57,619 nucleotides of DNA from contig JAIETL010000029.1 in assembly GCA_019745195.1 (NCBI GenBank), positions 1-57,619 of the forward strand, given 5' to 3'. Position numbers and translations under genes: made by a program. Positions 1-9,234 of the stretch are shown here, piece after piece; positions within the stretch are counted from its first letter, which is position 1, and each line of letters starts with the position of its first letter. A model generated the notes under the pieces. It worked only from the letters and a program-made list of their open reading frames with translations. It searched no databases and was not told the origin of the DNA. Source of the DNA: Beijerinckiaceae bacterium. Lineage in GTDB: Bacteria > Pseudomonadota > Alphaproteobacteria > Rhizobiales > Beijerinckiaceae.

Positions 1-981
1 GAGGCGCTGGAGCGCATGGAAAAGGTCGACACGCTCGTCATCGACAAGACTGGCACCCTGACTGAGGGAAAGCCCGCAGTAACGGCAATCGTTCCGGCGG
101 CGGGCTTCGACGAAGAGGAGATATTGCGCTTCGCGGCAAGCGTTGAACGAGCAAGCGAGCATCCGCTGGCGGCAGCCATCGTAGCCGCGGCAACCAAACG
201 CGGCTTGACACTGGCAGACCCTGTCGATTTCGACTCGCCGACCGGCAAGGGTGCGCTGGGTACGGTTGACAACCGCCGCGTGGTGATCGGCAACGCAAAC
301 TTTCTCACTGAGCAAGGCGTGGACGTTTCATCATTGTCTCGAATGGCAGACGACCTGAGACGCGAGGGCGCGACCGCGATTTTTGTCGGCATCGGGGGTC
401 GCGCGGCCGGTGCCATAGCGATCGCTGACCCTGTCAAGGCTTCGACCCCTCAGGCGCTAGCGGCCCTCAAGTCCGAGGGCATTCGCGTGATCATGCTCAC
501 CGGGGACAACCGGACGACCGCAGAAGCCGTCGCGCGCCGACTGGGCATCGCGGACGTCGAGGCCGAGGTGCTGCCAGAGGAGAAGAGCGCCGTCGTCAAT
601 CGTTATAAGGCCGCTGGCCGCGTGGTCGCCATGGCAGGAGATGGGGTCAACGACGCTCCGGCGCTCGCCGCCGCGGATGTCGGCATCGCCATGGGCACAG
701 GCACCGACGTGGCCATCGAGAGCGCAGGCATCACCCTGTTGAAGGGCGATCTCACCGGCATCGTCCGGGCCCGCCGCCTGTCGCAAGCGACGATGCGCAA
801 CATCCGCCAAAACCTGTTCTGGGCCTTCATCTACAATGCGCTTGGAGTTCCAGTCGCGGCGGGCCTGCTCTTCCCGGTCTTTGGAATCCTGCTTTCGCCG
901 ATCATCGCGGCTGCGGCGATGGCGCTATCCTCGGTCAGCGTGATCGCCAACGCCCTCCGGCTGCGCCTGGTGCGGATTTGA
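1..981 (+). CDS. Heavy-metal P1B-type ATPase, C-terminal part (5' end outside window)
   Basis: The reading frame is open from the first base, so the gene begins upstream; the ATG at 16 is internal. The phosphorylation motif DKTGTLT lies within the first 20 residues. It is followed by the SEHPLA motif of heavy-metal ATPases, MTGDN in the nucleotide-binding domain, and [11 protein letters not shown] in the hinge. A final pair of hydrophobic helices follows. This is the P1B-type ATPase arrangement, which exports Cu+/Ag+ or divalent metals across the inner membrane. The metal-binding transmembrane motif (CPC or variant) is not in the window, so the ion cannot be read here. The CusCBA and CusF genes downstream favour copper or silver. 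Confidence 0.93.
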   Translation, partial: EALERMEKVDTLVIDKTGTLTEGKPAVTAIVPAAGFDEEEILRFAASVERASEHPLAAAIVAAATKRGLTLADPVDFDSPTGKGALGTVDNRRVVIGNANFLTEQGVDVSSLSRMADDLRREGATAIFVGIGGRAAGAIAIADPVKASTPQALAALKSEGIRVIMLTGDNRTTAEAVARRLGIADVEAEVLPEEKSAVVNRYKAAGRVVAMAGDGVNDAPALAAADVGIAMGTGTDVAIESAGITLLKGDLTGIVRARRLSQATMRNIRQNLFWAFIYNALGVPVAAGLLFPVFGILLSPIIAAAAMALSSVSVIANALRLRLVRI

Positions 982-1115
982 GTGCGCTATGACCGGTTGC
1001 CTTGAGCCTGCTGCGGTCAGACGGCGCAGCATCAAGGCCGCGTTAAGGGTCACTTTCGCGTCATGACTCAGCCCAAGCGCTTGTCCCAACTAACCCACTG
1101 TGCGAGTATAGAAAT

Positions 1116-1454
1116 ATGTCGTTTTGTCGTTTCCTTCGCGTTCTGCTCCGAGCTGCGATTATCGCTGGCTTGATCGTGGGCGGCTGGACCCCGGCTGCGA
1201 TGGCAGGGTCGCGTGTTTCTGATTGTGCGATGATGGCTCAGTCGGAAACGGCGGCGGATCAAAGCGACAGCGCCGACACCCGCGCTTCTTGTCCTTTTGC
1301 TGCGTTTTGTGCCGTTGCCAGCGTCTTTGTCGCTCCTCAGGCTGTGATGGCGGACACCATTACATACGAAGCTGCTGAGCTTGCTGATAGTTTTGATGAC
1401 CGCGCCCGGCCCGAATTCGAGCCGAGCCCGCCTGCTCGACCTCCCCGCTTCTGA
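1116..1454 (+). CDS. Small exported protein of the metal-resistance locus
   Basis: This 112-residue protein has a clear signal peptide (residues 1-30, hydrophobic AAIIAGLIVGG core, cleavage near AMA-GS). A Ser/Asp/Ala-rich mature part contains DCAMM and CPFAAFC, and it ends in a Pro/Arg-rich PPARPPRF tail. The Cys and Met residues and the position between the ATPase and the RND pump suggest a periplasmic metal-related role, but I do not recognise a defined family with certainty. Similar short proteins with a Pro-rich tail (DUF2946-like) accompany copper genes in proteobacteria. A possible promoter (TTGTCC, 17 bp, GAGTAT) lies just upstream of the ATG and would leave almost no leader. Confidence 0.6.
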   Translation: MSFCRFLRVLLRAAIIAGLIVGGWTPAAMAGSRVSDCAMMAQSETAADQSDSADTRASCPFAAFCAVASVFVAPQAVMADTITYEAAELADSFDDRARPEFEPSPPARPPRF

Positions 1455-1578
1455 TTCCATGACCGGCTGACAGGGTGCTGAACGTCCGGCTTGTTCCGGG
1501 TGCTGCGCCGTCGTCGGCTCGCTTAGCAATCCGTCTGCCAATCGAATGGCGCGGAACCATGTAATCTGGAGACACATC

Positions 1579-1983
1579 ATGTTGTTCAAGACGCTTTTGT
1601 GCGCCCGTCCGGCGGCGCTGGTTGTGCTCGCCTTGAGCATGGGCACAACCGCAGCTCATGCCGACATCAAGGACTACGAATTCCAGCTCGTCGAGAACGA
1701 GACGAAGAAGGGCGATGGCATCGTCGCCGTGCGGCTGGTCCGCAAATCCGACGGCAAGCCTGTGCCCGACGCTGTGATCTTCGCGACACGGCTCGACATG
1801 GAGCCCGACGGCATGGAGACGATGAAGACCTCGATCGAGCCGATGCCGAGCACGGAGCCGGGCGTCTATCGCTTCAAGGTCAACTTGATCATGGAGGGCG
1901 GCTGGCGGCTGTCGCTCGGCGCCAAGGTCCAGGGCGAGGCCGACTCGCTCGAAAGCCGGCTGATCTTCAAGGCTTTGCCATGA
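1579..1983 (+). CDS. Exported FixH/YtkA-like protein
   Basis: This is a 134-residue protein with a signal peptide ending near AHA-DIKDYEF. The mature part is a small beta-type domain with VRLVRKSDGKPVPDAVI, MEPDGMETM and PGVYRFKVNLIMEGGWRL. This pattern is typical of FixH/YtkA-like periplasmic proteins found next to copper RND pumps. An upstream in-frame ATG at 1546 exists, but the start at 1579 gives a proper signal peptide and has CTGGAGA about 10 bases before it. Its stop overlaps the ATG of the next gene (ATGA), so it is translationally coupled to the outer-membrane component. The Met-rich stretch could bind Cu(I); that is inference. Confidence 0.7.
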   Translation: MLFKTLLCARPAALVVLALSMGTTAAHADIKDYEFQLVENETKKGDGIVAVRLVRKSDGKPVPDAVIFATRLDMEPDGMETMKTSIEPMPSTEPGVYRFKVNLIMEGGWRLSLGAKVQGEADSLESRLIFKALP

Positions 1984-3245
1984 ACCGCGCGGGTCGGATC
2001 ATCCGGCTCGCGACGCTCGGAGCAGCCACGGTCCTGCCGTGGCTGCCTTCGGCCAGCGCGGCCGAGCGCGCGACGCCGAGAGCCGCGGTGGCAGGCGCAA
2101 CTGTAGAAAGCGTCATCGCGCTTGCCAGACGATTGAGTCCTGAACTTGTCGCGGCGGCTTTCGATGCGGAAGCCTCCCGCCATGCCGTCGACGCGGCCGG
2201 GGCGCTCGCTGATCCGACGGTCACGTTCGAGGCCTGGGACGTCAATGCCCGACAGGGCATCGGCCAACGCCGCCTCGCGATCGAGCAGGAGTTCAAGCTC
2301 TGGGGCAGGCAGGGCCTAGAACGCGATGTCGCGCGTGCCGAGGCGAATGTGGCGACGCACAAGGCGCGCGCCACGGCTGCCGATTTGATTGCCCGCATTA
2401 AGACGGTGCATGCCGAATACATCGCGGCAAACGAGGCGGTCAGCCTGTCTCTGCAACTCAAGCGCAGGGTCACAGAGCTGCAGGAATTGCTGGAAGCGCG
2501 CTACGGGTCGACGGCTGTCGATCAGCAGGACGTCATCAGGGGGCGGATCGAGGTTGCGACCGCCGATGTCGATATCGTGCGGCGCCAGGGCGACCTCAAA
2601 GCCGCCGCTGCGCGCCTCAATGCACTCGTTGGCCGTCCCGCTCTGGCCATTCTGGCAACGCCAGTTGGCTTCCGGCGTATCAAACCTGGCATCACCATCG
2701 CAACCATCCAGGCGAAGGCTCGCGCCCTGAACCCTGCATTGGCCGCAAGCACGGGAGAGGTCGGCGCGGCTACTGGCGCAAAGGCGCTGACGAATCTGAA
2801 TTACTACCCCAACCTGACGCTCGGCGCCCGTTATGTGCAGCGCCCGAGCGGCGGCGATTCGGGCGAGTTCCTGGTCGGCTTTAAACTGCCCCTGCAATTC
2901 GCGGCCAAGGACGCGGAGCAGCGCGCCGCCGCGAGCCGGCTTGGCGCAGCACATGCGCGCAGCGACGCCGCCCGCCTGCGCCTCGATGGTGAGGTTGCCG
3001 AGACCTGGTTTGGGCTGGAGGCGACACGCAAGGCCATCCGAATCCATGAGACCCGGCAATTGCCGCAGGCGCGCCAGTCCGTCGAGACCGCGCGGAGCGG
3101 CTTCCAGGCCGGCTCGACGGATCTTTCGATCGTGTTCGAAGCCGAACGCCGGCTACGCACCGTCCACCTCGACCTGCTGAAGCTGAAGGTCGAGGAGCAG
3201 ACCAAACACGCCGAGCTCGAGCGCATGGCGGGAGGATCGTTATGA
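1980..3245 (+). CDS. cusC: TolC-family outer membrane efflux protein (CusC-like)
   Basis: The 421-residue product has an N-terminal signal peptide (cleavage near SASAAE) and two TolC-type repeats. The repeats are long amphipathic helices with SPELVAAAFDAEASRHAV and ADPTVTFEAWD in the first and LNPALAASTGEVGAATGAK, YYPNLTLGARY and FKLPLQFAAKDAEQRAA in the second. The family forms the outer-membrane channel of tripartite pumps; here the inner parts are encoded directly downstream. The frame extends upstream to 1599, but the ATG at 1980 overlaps the preceding stop and starts a signal peptide, so it is the likely start. The end overlaps the adaptor gene by four bases. Confidence 0.9.
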   Translation: MNRAGRIIRLATLGAATVLPWLPSASAAERATPRAAVAGATVESVIALARRLSPELVAAAFDAEASRHAVDAAGALADPTVTFEAWDVNARQGIGQRRLAIEQEFKLWGRQGLERDVARAEANVATHKARATAADLIARIKTVHAEYIAANEAVSLSLQLKRRVTELQELLEARYGSTAVDQQDVIRGRIEVATADVDIVRRQGDLKAAAARLNALVGRPALAILATPVGFRRIKPGITIATIQAKARALNPALAASTGEVGAATGAKALTNLNYYPNLTLGARYVQRPSGGDSGEFLVGFKLPLQFAAKDAEQRAAASRLGAAHARSDAARLRLDGEVAETWFGLEATRKAIRIHETRQLPQARQSVETARSGFQAGSTDLSIVFEAERRLRTVHLDLLKLKVEEQTKHAELERMAGGSL

Positions 3246-4672
3246 AAGCAATGTTTCGTTCTTTGATCCTGGTTCTCGCCCTAGCGGGCGTCGGGCTCGC
3301 CGGCGTGATGGCGGGTCGCTCCGACCTCGTGCTGCCAGACTGGCTGCCTGGGGCGAGGGCCTCGGTCGCGAAGGCCAGCGCTGAGTCGGCCGGAAACGGC
3401 CCGATCATCTATTATCGCGATCCCGATGGCCTTGCCGCCTTCTCGGCCGTCCCCGCCAAGAGCAGCGCCGGCAAGGACTATCTGCCGGTGCGCGCCAGCG
3501 AAGACATTCAGTTTGAGAAGCCGCCGGCGGCTCCTGATCAGGCCGCCGCGTCGGGGCCGAAACGCATCAAGTTCTACCGCAATCCGATGGGGCTGCCCGA
3601 CACCTCACCGTCTCCGAAGAAGGACTCGATGGGAATGGACTACCTTCCCGTCTTCGACGGCGAGGAGGAAGACGGGAACACCGTCAAGGTCAGCGCGGGC
3701 AAGCTGCAGAAGGCAGGGGTGCGCTCCGAGCCGGTCGAGTTTGCCCCGCTCAGCATGCCATTGCGCGCGCCAGGCACGATTCAGCTCGACGAGCGCCGCG
3801 TCTCCGTCGTCGCCTTGCGCTTCGAGGGCTTCGTCGAGGCGGTCGAGAATGTCACCACCGGCGGCGCCGTGCGCAAGGGCCAGCCGCTGATGCGGATCTA
3901 CGGCCCGGCGCTGTCGAGCGCGGCGGCCGAGTACGTCTCGGTTCTCAACGGCCGCGCCGATGGTGCGATCCCGGCGCAGGCCCTGAAGGGCGCGCGGCGA
4001 CGCCTTGAGAATCTCGCCGTCCCCGATGCCGCCGTCAGCGCCATCGAACGGACGCGGGAGGTGCCGGTGGCCATCACATGGCCCGCTCCCCAGGATGGCG
4101 TCATCCTTGAGCGCACGGCCGTAAACGGTATGAGAGCGGCGCCTGGCGACGTGCTCTTTCGCGTCGCCGACACCTCGGTGGTCTGGGCGCAGATCGACCT
4201 TGCCGAGCGCGATCTCGGCATGGTCGCGGTCGGCCAGGAGGTCACGGTCTCTCCACGCGGCATGCGCGGCAAGACCTTCGCCGGCAAGATCGCGCTGGTC
4301 TACCCGCAGATCAACAAGGAAACACGCACCGGACGCATCCGCGTCGAACTCGCCAACCCCGACGGCGCGCTGATGCCCGATATGTATGTCGAGGCGCAGA
4401 TCGCGACAGGCTCCGAAAAGCCGGTCCTGACCGTCGTCGATAGCGCGGTGATCGACAGCGGCGCGCGCCAGATCGTCCTGATCGACAAGGGCGAAGGCCG
4501 TTTCGAGCCGCGGGAGGTGAAGATCGGGCGGCGCGGCGCCGGCCGCGTGGAAATCATGGAAGGCGTCGCCGCCGAGGACAAGGTCGTGGTCTCGGCCAAC
4601 TTCCTGATCGATGCCGAAAGCAACCTCAAGGCCGCGCTCCAGGGCCTCGATAGCGGAGAGAAGCAGCCATGA
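3242..4672 (+). CDS. cusB: RND efflux periplasmic adaptor with heavy-metal-binding domains (CusB-like)
   Basis: The 476-residue membrane-fusion protein has an N-terminal membrane anchor (residues 5-28). Two copies of a heavy-metal-binding motif follow: YYRDPDGLAAFSAVPAKSSAGKDYLPV, shown here only by its ends, at about residues 58-85, and FYRNPMGLPD to SMGMDYLPV at about residues 110-140. The usual lipoyl/barrel-sandwich and beta-barrel domains come after, with ALRFEGFVEAV and VWAQIDLAERDLGM. CusB delivers Cu(I)/Ag(I) from CusF to CusA and bridges CusA to CusC. The second motif keeps the Met residues; the first has lost them (SAGKDYLP in place of SMGMDYLP). It overlaps both neighbours by four bases, so cusC, cusB and cusA form one operon. 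Confidence 0.92.
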   Translation: MKAMFRSLILVLALAGVGLAGVMAGRSDLVLPDWLPGARASVAKASAESAGNGPIIYYRDPDGLAAFSAVPAKSSAGKDYLPVRASEDIQFEKPPAAPDQAAASGPKRIKFYRNPMGLPDTSPSPKKDSMGMDYLPVFDGEEEDGNTVKVSAGKLQKAGVRSEPVEFAPLSMPLRAPGTIQLDERRVSVVALRFEGFVEAVENVTTGGAVRKGQPLMRIYGPALSSAAAEYVSVLNGRADGAIPAQALKGARRRLENLAVPDAAVSAIERTREVPVAITWPAPQDGVILERTAVNGMRAAPGDVLFRVADTSVVWAQIDLAERDLGMVAVGQEVTVSPRGMRGKTFAGKIALVYPQINKETRTGRIRVELANPDGALMPDMYVEAQIATGSEKPVLTVVDSAVIDSGARQIVLIDKGEGRFEPREVKIGRRGAGRVEIMEGVAAEDKVVVSANFLIDAESNLKAALQGLDSGEKQP

Positions 4673-7600
4673 TCGCCAAGCTTATCGCGTGGTCTTCACG
4701 CAACCTGATGCTGGTCTTCATCGGCACGGTCTTCGCCGTGGCATCGGGCGCCTACGCCCTGAAGACCCTGCCGCTCGACGCGATCCCCGATCTCTCGGAC
4801 ACGCAGGTTATCGTCTACACCGAATACAAGGGCCAGGCGCCCCAGGTGATCGAGGACCAGGTCACCTATCCGCTGACGACGGCCATGCTGACCGTGCCGA
4901 AATCGAAGGTCGTGCGCGGCTTCTCGTTCTTCGGCGTCTCCTTCGTCTACATCATCTTCGAGGACGGCACCGACATCTACTGGGCCCGCTCGCGCGTGCT
5001 GGAATTCCTGAACGGCGCTGCCCGCAAGCTGCCCGCCGGCGTGACGCCGACGCTGGGTCCGGACGCCACCGGCGTCGGCTGGGTCTACCAGTATGCGCTG
5101 CAGGCCAAGGACAAGTCGCTTGCCGATCTGCGCTCGCTGCAGGACTGGAACATCCGTTTTGGCATCGCGAAGGCAGAGGGCGTCGCCGAGGTCGCCAGCG
5201 TCGGCGGCTTCGTCAAGCAGTACAATGTCGTGGTCGATCCCAACCGGCTGCGCTCGCTCGACATCCCGCTGTCCAAGGTGCGTGACGTCATTCGCGGCAG
5301 CAACGCCGATGTTGGAGGCCGCACCGTCGAGCTCTCAGAGTTCGAGTTCATCATCCGCGGCCGCGGCTACCTCAAGAGCGTCGCCGATCTCTCCAGCGTT
5401 GTCCTCAAGGTCAACAACGGCACGCCGGTCCTTCTCAAGGACGTGGCGCGGATCGAACTCGGCCCCGACGAACGTCGCGGCATCACCGAACTCAACGGAG
5501 AAGGCGAGGTCGCGAGCGGCATCGCCCTGCAGCGCTTCGGCCAGAACGCGCTCAGCGTCATCGAGAACGTCAAAGCTCGGCTGGCTGACATGGCTGCCAG
5601 CTTGCCCAAGGGTCTCGAGATCATCCCGGTCTATGACCGCTCGAACCTGATCAACGACGCGATCAAGACGCTGACCACGACGCTGATCGAAGAAAGTGTC
5701 ATCGTCGCGCTGGTCTGCTTCGTCTTCCTGCTGCACGTCCGCAGCGCGCTAGTGGCGATCCTGATGCTGCCGGTCGGCATCCTAATGGCCTTTGGCATGA
5801 TGAAGCTGCTCGGGCTCGGCTCCAACATCATGAGCCTGGGCGGCATTGCCATCGCGATCGGCGCCATGATCGACGCCGCCATCGTGATGATCGAGAACGC
5901 CCACAAGCATCTCGAACGCGCCCCGTCTGGCAAGCCCCGGATCGAGTCGTTGATCGAGGCGGCGAGCGAGGTTGGCCCCGCGCTGTTCTTCAGCCTCCTG
6001 ATAATCACCGTCTCGTTCCTGCCAATCTTCACCATGGAGGCTCAGGAGGGACGGCTGTTCAGCCCACTCGCCTTCACAAAAACCTTCGCCATGGCGGCGG
6101 CCGCGATCCTTTCGATCACGCTGGTGCCGGCGCTAATGGTTCTGTTCGTGCGCGGAAAAATCGTTCCCGAGCACAGGAACCCAGTCAACCGCGCGCTGAT
6201 CTGGCTGTACCGACCGATAATCCAATTGGTGTTGAAGGCCAAGACGGTGACGATCCTGCTGGCGCTGATCGCGCTCGGCGCGTCCGTCTGGCCGGCGCGC
6301 CAACTCGGCAGCGAGTTCATGCCGAGCCTTAACGAGGGCACGCTGATGTACATGCCGACGACTCTGCCCGGCCTGTCGGTGACCAAAGCGGCCGAGCTGC
6401 TGCAGGTCCAGAACCGCATCATCAAGACTTTTCCCGAGGTGACTTCGGTCTATGGCAAGGCCGGTCGCGCCGAGACGGCAACCGATCCCGCTCCAACCGA
6501 GATGTTCGAGACGGTGATCAACTTAAAACCCAAAAGCGAATGGCGGGCCGGTCTGACCATCGATGGCCTGATCGCAGAACTCGACAAATCGCTGCAGTTC
6601 CCAGGCATCTCGAACGCCTGGACGATGCCGATCAAGGCGCGCACCGACATGCTGGCAACCGGAATCCGTACGCCGATCGGCATCAAGGTGCTGGGCACCG
6701 ACCTCGTCGAGATGGAAAAGCTCGCCCGCCAGATAGAGACCGTGGTCAAGGCGGTGCCGGGCACGGCGAGCGCCTATGCCGAGCGCGTCATCGGCGGCTA
6801 CTATCTGGACGTCTCGCCCGATCGCGACGCGCTCGCCCGCTACGGTCTCATGGTCAGCGATGTGCAGGATTCGGTCTCGACCGCGCTCGGCGGCGAGACC
6901 GTGACGACGACCGTCGAGGGCCGCGAGCGCTACGGTGTCAACATTCGCTATCCGCGCGACTATCGTAGCGATCCCCAGTCGATCGCGCGCGAAGTCCTGG
7001 TCGGCATGCCCGGCGGCGGCACCGTGCCGCTCGGCGAGGTCGCATCGATCAAGCTGGCGCGCGGCCCGACCACGATCCGCACCGAGAACGGTCAGCTCGC
7101 GATCTACATCTTCGTGGATATTCGTGATCGCGATCTCGGCAGCTATGTCGCGGACGCCAAGGCGGCGGTCGCAGCCAGCATCCAGTTCCCGCCGGGCTCC
7201 TATGTGACCTGGAGCGGCCAGTTTGAGTATCTCGAACGCGCCAAGGCTAAGCTCGCGGTCGTCGTGCCGGTGACGCTGCTGATCATCTTCCTGCTGCTCT
7301 ATCTCAACTTCCGGCGCCTAACCGAGACGCTGATCGTCATGCTCTCGCTGCCCTTCGCGCTCGTCGGGGGCTTGTGGCTGATGTGGTGGCTCGGCTTCAA
7401 CCTCTCGGTCGCGGTCGTGGTCGGCTTCATCGCGCTCGCCGGCGTTGCCGCCGAGACCGGTGTGATCATGCTGATCTACCTCGACCACGCGCTGGAGGAG
7501 GTGAAGGCGGCGCGTGCCCGCGAAGGCCGCACGTTCACCCGCGCCGACCTGCAGGAGGCGATCATGCTGGGCGCGGTCGAACGCGTCCGCCCCAAGATGA

Positions 7601-7854
7601 TGACCGTCGTCGCCATCATGGGCGGCCTCATCCCGATCCTGTGGAGCACCGGCGCGGGCTCGGAGGTGATGCAGCGCATCGCGGTGCCGATGATTGGCGG
7701 CATGGTCTCCTCGACCGTGCTGACGCTGGTGGTCATTCCGGCGGTGTACGCCCTGATCAAAGGCTACCGGTTGCCGAAGAAGTCGAGCGTCGATCCGAGC
7801 GACGATCAGGCTCAGGCGCCCGGCACCCTTCATGGTGCGCGGGCGATCCCCTGA
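4669..7854 (+). CDS. cusA: CusA/CzcA-family heavy-metal RND pump
   Basis: The 1061-residue protein is full length for the heavy-metal RND family. It has an N-terminal transmembrane helix and two periplasmic halves, with DLSDTQVIVYTEYKGQAPQ near residue 45. The two hydrophobic helix bundles are at about residues 335-540 and 865-1040, including the MIDAAIVMIENAHKH segment. Three methionines that form the Cu(I)/Ag(I) site of E. coli CusA (M573, M623, M672) have counterparts at M562, M612 and M661, with the same spacing of 50 and 49 residues. This favours monovalent copper or silver over zinc, cobalt or nickel. Its start overlaps the cusB stop (ATGA). Confidence 0.95.
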   Translation: MIAKLIAWSSRNLMLVFIGTVFAVASGAYALKTLPLDAIPDLSDTQVIVYTEYKGQAPQVIEDQVTYPLTTAMLTVPKSKVVRGFSFFGVSFVYIIFEDGTDIYWARSRVLEFLNGAARKLPAGVTPTLGPDATGVGWVYQYALQAKDKSLADLRSLQDWNIRFGIAKAEGVAEVASVGGFVKQYNVVVDPNRLRSLDIPLSKVRDVIRGSNADVGGRTVELSEFEFIIRGRGYLKSVADLSSVVLKVNNGTPVLLKDVARIELGPDERRGITELNGEGEVASGIALQRFGQNALSVIENVKARLADMAASLPKGLEIIPVYDRSNLINDAIKTLTTTLIEESVIVALVCFVFLLHVRSALVAILMLPVGILMAFGMMKLLGLGSNIMSLGGIAIAIGAMIDAAIVMIENAHKHLERAPSGKPRIESLIEAASEVGPALFFSLLIITVSFLPIFTMEAQEGRLFSPLAFTKTFAMAAAAILSITLVPALMVLFVRGKIVPEHRNPVNRALIWLYRPIIQLVLKAKTVTILLALIALGASVWPARQLGSEFMPSLNEGTLMYMPTTLPGLSVTKAAELLQVQNRIIKTFPEVTSVYGKAGRAETATDPAPTEMFETVINLKPKSEWRAGLTIDGLIAELDKSLQFPGISNAWTMPIKARTDMLATGIRTPIGIKVLGTDLVEMEKLARQIETVVKAVPGTASAYAERVIGGYYLDVSPDRDALARYGLMVSDVQDSVSTALGGETVTTTVEGRERYGVNIRYPRDYRSDPQSIAREVLVGMPGGGTVPLGEVASIKLARGPTTIRTENGQLAIYIFVDIRDRDLGSYVADAKAAVAASIQFPPGSYVTWSGQFEYLERAKAKLAVVVPVTLLIIFLLLYLNFRRLTETLIVMLSLPFALVGGLWLMWWLGFNLSVAVVVGFIALAGVAAETGVIMLIYLDHALEEVKAARAREGRTFTRADLQEAIMLGAVERVRPKMMTVVAIMGGLIPILWSTGAGSEVMQRIAVPMIGGMVSSTVLTLVVIPAVYALIKGYRLPKKSSVDPSDDQAQAPGTLHGARAIP

Positions 7855-7866
7855 GTGCGCAAGGAC

Positions 7867-7903
7867 AGGGGACTGGTCGCGGCTGAAGCGCGCCCAGTCC
7901 CCT
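7867..7903 (+). promoter_or_regulatory. Strong stem-loop between cusA and the CusF-like gene
   Basis: The arms AGGGGACTGG (7867-7876) and CCAGTCCCCT (7894-7903) are perfectly complementary over 10 bp, with a 17-base GC-rich loop. No T-run follows, so it is a poor intrinsic terminator. It sits just ahead of the GGCAAGGAGG ribosome-binding region of the next gene. It may stabilise the cusCBA message or set a different dose for the downstream chaperone; this role is inferred. Confidence 0.6.
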
Positions 7904-7927
7904 AAACTCTGGCAAGGAGGATTTACG

Positions 7928-8293
7928 ATGCCCCTCACGTTCAAGCCGATGCCGCGTGCCATCATCAGTGGGGCAGCCGCGATCGTGCTGCTGCTGATAG
8001 GCGAGAGCTTGCCCGGTGCAGCGGCGCAGGAGCAGCTCGAAACGGAGCCGCCGGCGGCGTTCGGAACGATCAATTCCGTCGATGTCAGCCGGCGCACGAT
8101 CAACCTGAGTCACGAGCCGATGCCTGATATCAACTGGCCGCCGATGTTAATGGAATTCGAAGCGAACCCGAATGTCGATCTGAGCCAGCTGAGGCCGGGA
8201 ACACGGGTCCACTTTTCTTTGACGCGTGACAAGAACGGCACCTGGATCATCGACGAAATTACGCCGATCCCGGAAGCGAGACGCATACGTTGA
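7928..8293 (+). CDS. cusF: CusF-like periplasmic copper/silver chaperone
   Basis: The 121-residue protein has a signal peptide (cleavage near GAAAQE, residue 34) and one CusF domain. The Cu(I)-binding set of E. coli CusF (H36, W44, M47, M49) is present as H62, W70, M73 and M75 with identical spacing, in the segment HEPMPDINWPPMLM. CusF hands Cu(I)/Ag(I) to CusB, which fits its place after cusCBA. A strong AAGGAGG precedes the ATG at 7928; the frame extends upstream to 7832, but that would bury the signal peptide. Confidence 0.92.
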   Translation: MPLTFKPMPRAIISGAAAIVLLLIGESLPGAAAQEQLETEPPAAFGTINSVDVSRRTINLSHEPMPDINWPPMLMEFEANPNVDLSQLRPGTRVHFSLTRDKNGTWIIDEITPIPEARRIR

Positions 8294-8476
8294 ATGGCGC
8301 CGAGAACGAAAATCTGCCGGTTCGCCGGTTGCTTTTGCGACTTTGCGATGACTGTAACGGTCGCGCTAAGCGCGCGCCGAAACGATCCGCAACCGGCTTG
8401 AAGTCAGCCTATTGGGGTTCCAGGGATTGCTGCCGAAGCCTGAGTTGGCGGTGGCTGAGCGGACAGGAGACGGCCA

Positions 8477-8617
8477 ATGATGGATGGCATGGGAATGATG
8501 GCGGGACACGGCGCGATGATGTGGGTGATGGGTGGCGTCGCCCTCCTCGCCGTGGTCGTTCTGGTGCTCGGTCTAGCTGCTCTCGTAAAATACCTGTTCT
8601 TCGGTCAACGAGGATAG
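8477..8617 (+). CDS. 46-residue Met-rich single-pass membrane peptide
   Basis: This small reading frame encodes an N-terminal Met/Gly/His cluster (MMDGMGMMAGHGAMM), one hydrophobic helix (about residues 17-40) and a short basic tail ending FFGQRG. AGGAGA lies about 9 bases before the ATG; a second ATG directly follows, so the start may be 8480. The Met/His-rich head resembles Cu(I)-binding segments, and tiny Met-rich membrane proteins are common in copper loci. I infer a copper-related role; no named family was recognised. Confidence 0.6.
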   Translation: MMDGMGMMAGHGAMMWVMGGVALLAVVVLVLGLAALVKYLFFGQRG

Positions 8618-8688
8618 ACAGATTGAACAAGCCAACTGCTCGGCCAAGCGGCTGCGCGGCATCGTCGATGTTTTTCGGAGATTGATCC

Positions 8689-9234
8689 GTGGTCATCAGC
8701 GCAAACGAGCCGCCGGATCAGGCGGTCTCAAAAGTCACCGGGGCCAACGCCTGGTTGCCGGCTGCCCGGATCTATTTGGCGATCATCGCGGTCGGGAATT
8801 TGCTTTGGGAAGTCGCCCACCTCCCCCTCTACACAATCTGGACCACCGGCACGGTGCGCGAGCAGGCCTTTGCGGTTGTGCACTGCACCGGCGGAGACCT
8901 GCTCATTGCGACCAGCTCACTGGTGATAGGCCTGATCCTGGTCGGAGATTCGCAGTGGCCCGGCCGCCGCTTCTGGCACGTGGCGGGCCTGACGATGCTT
9001 CTAGGCGTCGGCTACACGATCTTCAGCGAGTGGCTCAATATCATCATACGGCAGTCCTGGGCCTATTCCGATTTGATGCCTATCGTGACGGTACTTGGTT
9101 TCAAGGTAGGCCTCTCGCCCGTCTTCCAGTGGATTATCGTCCCCTCGTTCGCGTTCTGGATGGCCGTCCGGTACAGCGGTGCTATCAAAGCCTTGGCGGA
9201 AGGCCCACGGCCCGAACGCATCGTCGGTCGCTAG
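8689..9234 (+). CDS. Four-helix integral membrane protein of unknown function
   Basis: The product is 181 residues with about four hydrophobic helices: AARIYLAIIAVGNLLWEVA, GGDLLIATSSLVIGLILV, FWHVAGLTMLLGVGYTIF and VFQWIIVPSFAFWMAV. His, Glu and Trp residues lie near the membrane surfaces (WEVAHLPLY, HCTGGD). The start is GTG at 8689, with CGGAG about 10 bases upstream. It follows the copper genes in the same direction and precedes msrPQ. No catalytic motif is evident and I do not assign a function. Confidence 0.75.
   Translation: MVISANEPPDQAVSKVTGANAWLPAARIYLAIIAVGNLLWEVAHLPLYTIWTTGTVREQAFAVVHCTGGDLLIATSSLVIGLILVGDSQWPGRRFWHVAGLTMLLGVGYTIFSEWLNIIIRQSWAYSDLMPIVTVLGFKVGLSPVFQWIIVPSFAFWMAVRYSGAIKALAEGPRPERIVGR

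Noticed and set aside
2316..3059. 247-codon - strand frame over cusC
   Set aside because: Antisense to a convincing outer-membrane channel gene; no ribosome-binding site and no recognisable domain.
7318..8103. Long - strand frame over the end of cusA
   Set aside because: It is an antisense shadow of a GC-rich gene, with low-complexity His/Arg/Asp-rich composition and no motif.
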